48,664 nucleotides of DNA from Bifiguratus adelaidae (taxonomy: Eukaryota > Mucoromycota > Endogonomycetes > Endogonales): NCBI GenBank assembly GCA_002261195.1, contig MVBO01000111.1:1-48664 (forward strand), given 5' to 3'. The notes under the pieces are model-generated. The model ran no database searches. It was given only the letters and a program-made list of their open reading frames with translations, and had not been told where the DNA came from. Position numbers and translations under genes: made by a program. Positions within the stretch are counted from its first letter, which is position 1, and every line of letters begins with the position of its first letter. This document shows, piece by piece, positions 37,252 through 45,591 of this stretch.

Positions 37252-38860
37252 TGCTTTAAACCTTACGCTGCTTCGAAGCGTCTGTATACTCGTCAGGCGT
37301 TCCCTTGCTGTCTACTTATTGTCACAATGCTTGGCACTGATTTTAGTTCTCGCCGCCATTTCGCTAAAATTCTCCAGAATTCAGCATTTATAGTGAACCA
37401 CCGAACGAAGCCTTAGTTATGAGAGAAACGTCTTCCTCTATGCATGAGATGGAATAAAGGTCACGAGTGTCAGTAGCACCCTCATAGACTATCAATGTCC
37501 CGCCACTGATCACCCACACTATTGGACATGATTTTCTGCTTGCAAGAACTCTCGTATATGCGACGGTCCAAGAGGTAACTGCGTTAAACTGGCTTCCAAA
37601 CCAGCTACTTATGGGAATACATTGCCGTCAATGCAAGATTGATAGGGATCGCTGCGAAAGATGATTCAAGGGGCATCACCCGGAGAAGCCACAGGCTCAA
37701 TTAATTCACCATAGAGGCGAATCCAAGCTGTCAACGCTGCAGTCTACATGCGCAAAATGATGTACTATAGGTTCTGCGCTACTTTAGAGTCACCGAAGCT
37801 CAAACTATTTGGCAGAACCTCGAGAACGATCGGACTCTTGATGGGCTATGTCATCAATCACTTTCTACGATTATGCTTGGATGCAAACGTACGCACCTTG
37901 CTACTTCTTTCATGATGTATGCGCATATTTCACAGAGCGGATGGAGAGCAGAGGTCTCGGGCTTAAGCCTTGCGATAGCTGGAGATTCGGTTCCAGTGAC
38001 CATTCAAACGTCGGGCTTGAACCCATTGGGGCCGAACTTCATACGGGAGCGTACACTCCCCCAACTGGTGGACTTGGCTGAGTGCTTGGTCGAGTGAGCG
38101 GTGTTTGTCTAAAGTCAGTCATGTCAATCAACCATATGTGAGATCAACCCTCACCTTGAATGTCCAGGCCGATCTGAAGACTTGTTTCCGTTTGTCGACC
38201 CCTTTGAACTTTACCCTTTAATCTTGCTCGAAAGCCCTCTCCGTAGTGTGGATTTTTCGTCAAGCTTCCGACTTTCCCTCAGTGGAAACATCTGCCCATG
38301 TGATTGAAAGTTCGTATCCAGCGATTGTTGGTCTACCTTTGAGCTGGCCACTCGTCAACATCCGAAGGTTAATACCTGCACAGCGAAATGACTCGTGCAA
38401 TTCCGCCTAAACATGAGCTGATAGACCAATTTGCAAAGCTGCCGGTATGGGTCTTCATTCGTAGCGTCCACGAGTGTGTTGCTCTGTTCCTCGGATCGGC
38501 AATTTTCTTTCGGTTGCTCTCTTACTAACAATTGCAACACACACACGGTTAGCAAATCTATCACGCGATCAATTACGAAGCTTCTAACCAACAGATTCCG
38601 TCGATGAGGAGACCGTGACTGCACTAAAGCGAGTACGGGTCATTACAGACTCAGCAGCCTTGCCAAGGTTGAAGAATTGAAACATGACTGATAATAGTGG
38701 CTTGCATGCTCATGAACAATGCAAGTAGAGAAACGAATGCATGCCGCGAGAGCACTTCCTTTCATGAAGGTGGTGTTCATGTGAGCGATTCTATTGTGTC
38801 ATTCCAATATATTCAGAAATACCTTAACCGACACTGGGAAATGCAGGGAAAAATAAAGTT
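37252..38860. other. Gene-poor stretch, probably decayed sequence
   Basis: I see no intact gene in these 1.6 kb. Short open stretches occur in all frames, with no splice-consistent protein and no recognisable RNA gene. One frame around 37920-38040 (AYFTERMESRGLGLKPCDSW and onward) faintly recalls the region after the active site of a retroelement aspartic protease. That would fit the pol relic just downstream, but no D(T/S)G motif is visible. I did not find long terminal repeats. Confidence 0.4.
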
Positions 38861-38869
38861 GAACAGCAT

Positions 38870-40320
38870 TGGAACAAACAATGCAAACCTCAGTCGTCGA
38901 TGACCAAAGGAAGCATCAGGTACGAAATCTTCTCTATAAATATCAAGATGCTCTGGGTGTGCCTACAAGGATCTACCTCTGTGCTGCTTGGTCGACTTCC
39001 AATTGCATACTGGCGATGATCCGTCTAAGTGCCTTACCGTCGAATAACAACATGTCATACAAGGAAACAAAGAATATGCGAGCGAAGATTTAAGAGATGC
39101 TGTCTGCGGGAATCACTATTTCAGCCACTCATAGACCAGATCCCAACGGACAGGCGAGCGATGTCTTTCCCGGTTCATCATGTTTCCAAGAAGACTTGTG
39201 AAAACGATTGTGTGTCGCTTTCGTCAACTGCACTCAGTTATGATGGAGGCCCCTTGGCCTATTCCTCGTATCTTGTATCTCCTAGAATTCTTCATGGATT
39301 CAAACACAGCACGACTTTGAATTTTCTCAAGGTTTTCAGCCAGTTAGGAGTCGTCGTGGAAAGGGTGGCCAAACTCATAATGATCACGCGCTGGAGCTTC
39401 TTCTCTTTCCTACGCGTTTTTTTGGCACAAAGAATGGTAACCCAGCTTTAGCTCGCGCGATCGTTATGGCAATGCAGCCGTTGATCCCTAGTTTCGTGCA
39501 AACTTCGTTAAGGATGTTACGGTGTTCTCTGACACGTTTGAAGTGCACTTCGTTCACTTGGAAAAGGTGCTCCAGCGGCTAATTGCGCACCTACGCAATG
39601 TTAATTGCGCGCACATAGTTCAAATTATTGTGTTTTGCGGTCAATCGCGAAGGGATTCAAACAGAACCCTAGCAAGTATGCAAGATTTGCAAGGTGCAAA
39701 AGTTTCCACAACCGAAGGATCGCACGGATGTATGCGCTTTCCCAAATTTAGGGGGCTGCTATTGGCGATTCGTTCTGTCCATGAGTGACATTGAAGCACC
39801 TATGGAGGCCTTGCTGAAGGGAAAGGTTAAATTCAAATGGAAGCAAAAACAAGAAGGTGCCTTCCAAAGATTGAACCAACAGTTGGTGTCCGAAGTTACG
39901 TTGGCCTACCCGGACCCAGAGAAGCCCTACATCCTTTACACGGATGCGCCGTACATTGATATAGGTGCGGTATTAACGCACATTGAACAGGAGGAAAGGG
40001 TCGAGCGTTCCATGGGTTTCTTTTCCCGCAAGCTGCGGAAAGCGGAATTGGCCTACCACACTGTGGAGAACGAGTGCTTGCGATAGTATAGGCTTTCAGG
40101 AAGCCGCTTGAATACCTATTTGACAAGACATTCACGTTACGTACAGACAGGTCGGCGGTGCTCTAATTGCTCTAATTGCTCTAATTGCTCAACAGAACAA
40201 CCCGAGCTCAAGACTACAACGACGGACTTTGGTTGTGTCAGTTCGTTTTCAAAGTAAAACATATTCAGGACAAGCATAATATAGTGGCTAACGTGCTCTC
40301 ACGATATCTACCTGGACGAT
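38870..40320 (+). mobile_element. Degenerate Ty3/Gypsy-type LTR retrotransposon pol relic
   Basis: Fragments in several frames, separated by stops and frameshifts, follow the order of a Ty3/Gypsy pol gene. A pre-RT piece (HQVRNLLYKYQDAL) comes first, then an RT N-terminal piece around 39050 (MSYKETKNMRAKI), an RT palm piece (DVTVFSDTFEVHFVHLEKVL) and an RT-RNase H connection (KFPQPKDRTDVCAF). The RNase H domain (YPDPEKPYILYTDAPYIDIG, AELAYHTVENECL) and its end (FKVKHIQDKHNIVANVLSRY) follow. The RT catalytic YxDD is FVKD at 39504-39515. No integrase, intact gag or LTR was recognised. The copy is dead and old. It occupies the only large gap between genes here. Confidence 0.85.
40160..40190 (+). 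repeat. Three-copy 9-bp tandem repeat in the retroelement relic
   Basis: GCTCTAATT is present three times in a row, plus a partial fourth unit (GCTC). It lies where an RNase H would read an Ala-Leu-Leu-like segment and gives ALIALIALI in that frame. Replication slippage after the element lost function is the simplest origin. Confidence 0.8.
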
Positions 40321-40580
40321 TCTCAAGCTTGTTCCCTTTAAACTTATCGTCACACAAAATACTGCAACAAGACTCCTACGTAACCTCAGCAGCCGACGAT
40401 TGTAAAGTCACATTTGCGCTACGTTCGTGAAGGATCATGGGCGTACATTGTTACGGTTTTCAAGAGTTTCATTCATTAGTACCACAGACGAGTTTCAACT
40501 CTAGGATTGCATTCGATTAAGCTCACAAGGATCTAAAATGTCTATACAATTTAAGGCTACTGTTTAAGCACTAGATGAGT
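40321..40580. other. Intergenic, downstream of the relic and of the Sec14-like gene
   Basis: About 260 nt contain no recognisable integrase, LTR or host exon. The segment lies 3' of the minus-strand Sec14-like gene, so its terminator region should be here. Confidence 0.3.
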
Positions 40581-41816
40581 CTATGCAAGTTGTGGTGTCG
40601 GTTCCTTTATAGCTGTTTCTACTACAATCTTCTCAACATCGTCCACGATCAAATCGTTCCTCCAAGTACGCATGCGATGCAATAGAGTCTGCCAGTAATC
40701 CGCAAATTCCCATTTGAACCAGTGTTCACCTCCGTAGTCGCTTTCGAGCTGTTCCGGCGCAATGTAATCGTACAAGTTCACCCAGGTCTTGTGGGTCGCT
40801 GTAGGCATTATGATAGGCTCCTCATCCTTGTTCGCTTCATCGGATTCCGTCGAGGTGACAGGCTTGGAAGCCTCAAGAATATCATTGGCTTTCCGCTGCG
40901 CACGTGCCTCTTTAGCCAAAGCCAATTGGGTTTTGAGATCGACAAACTTCATTTTGGACCGCGTTACCGGATCGATGAAAGGGCCCACAATCTTGAAGAA
41001 TGGCCAAAAGAACCATGGAGCTAGAGGAGGATTAGACACAAGGCGGAGAAGTCAACGTTGCACCTACTGTTGATGAGAAAGAAGCTACCAATTCTCTCGG
41101 GATACTGATTAGCCAGAACATCCACAAATTGTTTTGAAATGGAGACACCGGGTGCTGTGCTTGCAGAAGATCCCTCGAAATCAATAATGATATTCAATGT
41201 CTCCACGCCTTCAGGCATCATCGCGATGGCATTCTCCATGTTGAACACCACATTCCGGATTTGCCTTGAAGATGGTTTGCAGTTTTCTCGTCCTGTCTTA
41301 AAGTACATGTTTGGTCGTCCATGCAAATCAAAGCCGTTCAAATAAGTCTTGCCCGTAACCTCCTATAACGCGTCACATGAGCAAGAGATGGCAACCTTTC
41401 AAGTCGATAGACCATACCTCTGGCTCAATCTCCTCCGGCGGAATACTCTCTGGCTTATACTCGCGTCTCCACTTTAGACTGTTCTCTAATTCCTTGCGCG
41501 CCAACTCTACATCCCACTTTCGGGCTCGCAGGTATCGCATTAAACACGCATCTATCAACCATGCCTTCTCTGACTCGTGAGCCTTGCTGTCTATCTCGGC
41601 AGAAATAATGGAAGGCGTGATTCCCACCCTTAGGCCAGCTAGCTTCTCCTCTTGTGATTCGTTTAGCACTGGCTGCGGCACCGGTAGAGCATGTTGAGGT
41701 ACTTGAAGAATAGGTTTGGTAGTGTAATCGTGCATTGCGGAATCGTCGGAGCTGTCTACAGAGTTTGAAGACTCGGCATGGCGGCCGAAGCCTCTCAATG
41801 TCCACGACCCCAGCAT
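40581..41816 (-). CDS. CRAL-TRIO (Sec14-like) lipid-transfer protein
   Basis: Exons 41816-41418, 41362-41068 and 41020-40581 encode 377 residues. After a disordered ~50-residue head comes a CRAL-TRIO-N helix region (DACLMRYLRARKWDVELARK, SLKWRREY). The CRAL-TRIO lipid-binding domain (~134-310) follows, with NGFDLHGRPNMYFKTG, VETLNIIIDFEGSS, YPERIGSFFLINTPWFFWPF and LYDYIAPEQLESDYGGEHWF. Sec14-type proteins exchange phosphatidylinositol with another lipid and present it to PI kinases at Golgi, lipid droplet or plasma membrane. The PWFFWPFFKIVGPFID segment is closer to Pdr16/Sfh-type or generic fungal CRAL-TRIO proteins than to Sec14 itself, so no symbol is given. The second intron donor is A/GTAGGT; the join gives INTPWFF. 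Confidence 0.9.
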
Positions 41817-41975
41817 GTCGAAAAGAGAGATGTAAAAAGTTAGATTTTCGGTGATTCATTGTGCCGAAGTGTTGAGGGTCGGCTATGCACGTGAGTTCGA
41901 CGTCACCCACTTCAGCTTAAGGTCGACGTTTCCCCTGAACTTGCCGGCTTGTCTCTCTCACACTAGACGCTTACC

Positions 41976-42600
41976 ATGGAGAAGTTTAAGGAGGTAAGTT
42001 GACACGAAGGGCTGGCTGGTGGTTTATGTATGGCTGGGAGTGGACATGTGAGACTGGATGAGGTTGCCAAGCCTTGTCTGGTTGCCACATGAACTTCTCG
42101 TATGTGGTCTCTAGTCAGGTGCTTTGTCTTAATGTCCATCATCGCGCTCTCCAACTCCAGAATCGTATTGACATTTTAATTGTTGCTAATAGAAACTCGC
42201 TAGCCTTCGCGCTGAATCCGACGCTGCCAATGCCCGTGCTGAGGCTGCCGAGCAAAAGGCCAAGGCCTTGGAAGCAGAACACACGCAAAAGGACCACGAG
42301 ATCCTGAGCCTTCAAATCCGCATAAAGAACTTGGAAGAGCAATTGGAAAAGGCTGAAGGTGGTCTTTCTCAAACAACCAAGAAGTAAGTACAACGTGATT
42401 CATGATGATCGATCGTAGGCGCTTAAATGTCTTGCAGCTATAAAGAAACTGATCTCAAGGCCGAGAACCTCGAGCGTCGTGTCACAAAGCTTGAGCAAGA
42501 GCTTAACGAGAAAGACCAAGCATACGAGGCCTTGGAACAGAAATACCAGAGTGTCAAGAACGAAATGGACGAGTTGGCTAGACAATTGGAGGACATCTAA
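41976..42600 (+). CDS. Tropomyosin, short form (123 residues)
   Basis: Exons 41976-41993, 42193-42383 and 42438-42600 encode 123 residues, entirely coiled coil with a heptad pattern and no Pro. The ends match fungal tropomyosins: MEKFKEKLASLRAESDAANA recalls the Cdc8 N-terminus, and DLKAENLERRVTKLEQEL, YQSVKNEMDELARQLEDI match the Cdc8 C-terminus (DVKAEHFERRVQSLERE, ALEDL). S. pombe Cdc8 and yeast Tpm2 have 161 residues and Tpm1 has 199. The middle of the Cdc8 alignment, about 38 residues, is absent here. Tropomyosin polymerises head to tail along actin cables and controls formin, cofilin and myosin access. The first exon has only six codons. The 199-nt first intron shows no coiled-coil coding potential in any frame that I can see. 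Confidence 0.9.
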
Positions 42601-42753
42601 TAGCCACGTGTATTATGCAAAGCCGAAGGGACAAACAAGAGCGCTGCATGTCAGTCATGAAGGTCTAGAATATAGCATTGTCTATTCCAAATGTTGTCAG
42701 TTCAATATTCGTCGGATCATACCCTAATTATCAACATGATGACTTTTATACTT

Positions 42754-43206
42754 CTATTTTTGCTTATACATCATGACGCTCCTGACTTTTGTGCTTGCTT
42801 CCTCCCAGTCAAAAGAGCAAAGCTCAATCATGATTCCATAGGTTGCGTCACCTTGCACCAGATCATACTCCATCCACACTGGCATCCTATCACGACTTCC
42901 CCCGCCTTTTCTTTTTGGTTCTCCGAGTGCTTGTACGATATCTTTTCCAATCGTAGAAGCAAGATGGATGGTCAGCGGTGTCTTCTTGTTGGGTAGTTGT
43001 ATAGGTAATGGATACTGTTCAAATCCATCTTGTCCTTGATTGTACACGGTTATCTGATCCACCACTCCATCCACCACCTGTAAGCTCACTCCAATATCCT
43101 TGTAATTGATATAGCGACAATCCTTGTACTCGTGCACTGTCGGCGTTTTGTGCTCCAACAACTGTTCTTCTGCCACACGTAAACTCTTCTGCAACAGTGA
43201 CAACAT
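42754..43206 (-). CDS. Uncharacterised conserved-looking 150-residue protein
   Basis: A single exon encodes 150 residues that I do not recognise. It has an N-terminal helix (MLSLLQKSLRVAEEQLLEHK), then alternating beta-like segments (RYINYKDIGVSLQVVDGVV, DQITVYNQGQDGFEQYPLPI). The motif IVQALGEPKRKGGG is followed by PVWMEYDLVQG and YGIMIELCSFDWEEA. The repeated beta pattern and the LGEPxRKGGG turn look like a small folded domain, faintly like the repeats of the PHAF1/UPF0183 family, but this is weak. There is no signal peptide or membrane segment. It is divergent from the BAG gene, with just 33 nt between the two start codons, so the two must share a promoter region. Codon 1 was moved from a TTG to the first ATG. 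Confidence 0.7.
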   Translation of the reverse strand: MLSLLQKSLRVAEEQLLEHKTPTVHEYKDCRYINYKDIGVSLQVVDGVVDQITVYNQGQDGFEQYPLPIQLPNKKTPLTIHLASTIGKDIVQALGEPKRKGGGSRDRMPVWMEYDLVQGDATYGIMIELCSFDWEEASTKVRSVMMYKQK

Positions 43207-43239
43207 CAAATCGCAGTCTCAACTGACGACAGGTTGACC

Positions 43240-45495
43240 ATGAACATGCAACGGCAACGAGCTCCACTCTCGGCGCTTTCTGTGCCCTTGTCAGACTATG
43301 AGGAGCTCTCATTGCTACTGCAGACCGAGTATCAGCGTAGACGGCAGCAGTTTGAGTATGAGGAAGTCATGCGAGCTCGACGTCGGCAACACTATGAGTT
43401 GGAGCAACGGAGGTTGCAAATAGCTTTGGCTCGTTTAGAGTATCTTCGAGCTGAGCTACAACAACGTCAGCAGGCTGAACAGCGGCGGCAACTGGAGGAG
43501 AAGCGGCGAGCTGCGGCTATTCAAGCGGCCGTTCAAGCAGCTAGGGAAGAAGAGTACAAGCGGGCTATGCAGGCGGCATTTGAGCGTCGACAGGCGAAAA
43601 AAGCTGAGCAGGAGAGAGCTCAACAACGGCGGAGACAGCAGCGTCGTAGAAGCCACGACGACGACGAGCAGCGACGCCTTATGCTTGAAGATATGCTCAA
43701 GCATTTCTTCGGCGTTGAATGCGCATTGGATTATGAATATCCGGATGAGGAGGAAGAAGAAGAGATCATTTGGTATCCTATTGGTGACTTTGACCTAGAA
43801 TATCCGTTTTTGCATGGCCAGCAAAGAACGCAACATGCTATCGCTCCACAACCTGGTTTTGGATCGCACAAAGAAAACGTACATACAGAGAGGCATAAGA
43901 AGGAAGCAAGAACAAAACCTGTAGCGGAGAAAGCCAGACGTCATTGGAACAAGCAGCAAGCACCAGATTTCGAGAGATCACGACGTCCATCGAATGGCCG
44001 TGAGACTGAGCGAGAACAGAAGGGAAAGCGCAAGCAAGACACTTCTGACAAGCCGGCAGAGATTGAAAAGCCGCCACTTTCCATTGACGAGCTGCTTGCA
44101 CGTAGTCGCAATGCATCGGTGGAAGAGCAGGAAAGGAGAGAACTTCCCGAAAGAGCGGGAGAGGCATCGAATTTGTTCCAGGCGGTTTTCGGAGGCGAGC
44201 AAAGACGGCGGTCACCTGAAGTTAAACCTTGGCTAGCTCAGACGCCAGAGCGGGAAGGCTTCGCGGGCAAGCAAGGAATTCAGATGCTGAGAGAAACAGG
44301 GAACAATCCCGGCAACCCTGGTAATCCTGGTGTTGAAGCTGGCCATACCCAACGCCGTCGCAGAAGCAGCGCTCTTTCGACGGATATTCACAACGAGGAA
44401 AGCGAGCCTGAAGTCATTGGCGTCCGAAAGCATTCAGGTGAAGTTGAGAAGGAGGAGGCTGGAGAGGGAAGAGGCACGGTGCCTTTGGATTTGTCTGGTG
44501 TCACCGATGCCAATGCACAGGTGCAGGAGGCTAAGACGGCTCCGCAAGAGCCCAATCCAGAGCCCCAACGTGAGCAAGAAACTATTTCAGAATCACCATA
44601 CGATCGTCCAAGTGAACCCACGCCTGATGAGGAGGAGCAGAAGGCTGCCGAAGAGGCTGCGGCCACAGAGGAGTCCGAGGAAGCGATGCCGGAGACTAGT
44701 AATCAAGCCGCAAGGACTTCGCAAGGCATCAGCGAACTGGAAGCTCGCTTAGCACAACCCTATACAGAGAGTTCCCAATCGTTGCATCCAAACATCATTC
44801 CTTTGCAAGAGTTACTACAAGACATTCTCAAAACGGAGGCAGCTCGCTCCCAAAGCCCACCCAAGTCACAGCCAGATCGTGATACATTGGCGCATTTACG
44901 TGAACAGCTAAAGCCCGCTACGTTTGGCACCGAAGATTTTCTGGCTCCCACAATGCCCTCTGACCAGGAGCAACCTTCTTCTCAGCCGCCACAACCCAAA
45001 GCGGAACCGACGCCTGAGGAGAAGGCGAAATCGGCCAAAAAGATTGCCGACTGGTACAGATCGCAGCGTTTGCGCAAGCAAGCCAAGCAGACCAAAGAAC
45101 AATTACGCAAACTCGAAGCCATTGCTCGCGAACTAGATCAACTGGAGAAGGAATTTCCTCACGTGCTCACCATCCAATTGGACCTCTCTCAAAACACGGA
45201 AACATCTCGGGTCCAGGACTTGCTCAAGATGCGTGTGCCGCCTACGACACGAGAGAATCGCTTGTTCAACGCCTTTGGGGACCGTATCATCAAGACCATG
45301 ATCAAGTTGGACGAAGTAGAGAGCCACGGGAGTGAGGTTGTGCGTCACAAGCGCAAGGAACTGTTGAAGAGGGCTGAGCGACTGTTGAAGCAATTGGACG
45401 AGTATGTTACGAAGCAAATGGAGGCCAAGAAGAGGCAGTCTATGGGCAGGGAAGCCGGTGTTGGAGCGTCAGCGACACCTGTGGAGGCTCATTGA
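43240..45495 (+). CDS. BAG-domain Hsp70 co-chaperone with long charged N-terminal region
   Basis: A single exon encodes 751 residues. Residues ~25-140 form a long, highly charged Arg/Gln/Glu-rich helix (EYQRRRQQFEYEEVMRARRR and similar). A short acidic hydrophobic segment follows (YEYPDEEEEEEIIWYPIGDF), then ~450 residues of disordered Glu/Pro/Ser-rich sequence. A C-terminal helical region (residues ~605-640, IADWYRSQRLRKQAKQTKEQ) leads into a BAG domain at ~682-724 (KTMIKLDEVESHGSEVVRHK, ELLKRAERLLKQLDEYV). BAG domains bind the Hsp70 ATPase domain and promote nucleotide exchange. The LDEVESHG(x)E core matches animal and fungal BAG domains well. The other regions give no function, although several fungal BAG proteins share this layout. 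It converges with TRS65, with 96 nt between the stops. A second in-frame ATG lies two codons downstream. Confidence 0.88.
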   Translation: MNMQRQRAPLSALSVPLSDYEELSLLLQTEYQRRRQQFEYEEVMRARRRQHYELEQRRLQIALARLEYLRAELQQRQQAEQRRQLEEKRRAAAIQAAVQAAREEEYKRAMQAAFERRQAKKAEQERAQQRRRQQRRRSHDDDEQRRLMLEDMLKHFFGVECALDYEYPDEEEEEEIIWYPIGDFDLEYPFLHGQQRTQHAIAPQPGFGSHKENVHTERHKKEARTKPVAEKARRHWNKQQAPDFERSRRPSNGRETEREQKGKRKQDTSDKPAEIEKPPLSIDELLARSRNASVEEQERRELPERAGEASNLFQAVFGGEQRRRSPEVKPWLAQTPEREGFAGKQGIQMLRETGNNPGNPGNPGVEAGHTQRRRRSSALSTDIHNEESEPEVIGVRKHSGEVEKEEAGEGRGTVPLDLSGVTDANAQVQEAKTAPQEPNPEPQREQETISESPYDRPSEPTPDEEEQKAAEEAAATEESEEAMPETSNQAARTSQGISELEARLAQPYTESSQSLHPNIIPLQELLQDILKTEAARSQSPPKSQPDRDTLAHLREQLKPATFGTEDFLAPTMPSDQEQPSSQPPQPKAEPTPEEKAKSAKKIADWYRSQRLRKQAKQTKEQLRKLEAIARELDQLEKEFPHVLTIQLDLSQNTETSRVQDLLKMRVPPTTRENRLFNAFGDRIIKTMIKLDEVESHGSEVVRHKRKELLKRAERLLKQLDEYVTKQMEAKKRQSMGREAGVGASATPVEAH

Positions 45496-45591
45496 AGGTT
45501 ACACAAACGCGGTAGCATGTCAGCAAGACAAGTATTGTTCATGATAGCTCAACGTGGCGCTGAAAAAATTGTTTCCAATTGCGCTTGCATA

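Noticed and set aside
37600-37700. A Cys/His cluster (HCRQCKIDRDRC) considered as a retroviral-type zinc knuckle
   Set aside because: The spacing does not fit CX2CX4HX4C and the frame is interrupted at once.
38355-38624. An 89-codon minus-strand frame in the gap upstream of the retroelement relic
   Set aside because: No recognisable domain, odd composition and no splice partners; consistent with chance in decayed DNA.
41994-42192. A possible missed exon in the long first intron of tropomyosin
   Set aside because: No frame shows a heptad pattern with the Lys/Glu/Leu composition expected; the residues missing relative to Cdc8 map inside exon 2, not at this junction.
43456-43704. Leu/Ser-rich minus-strand frames within the BAG gene
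   Set aside because: Antisense shadows of the Arg/Gln/Glu-rich helix of the BAG protein.
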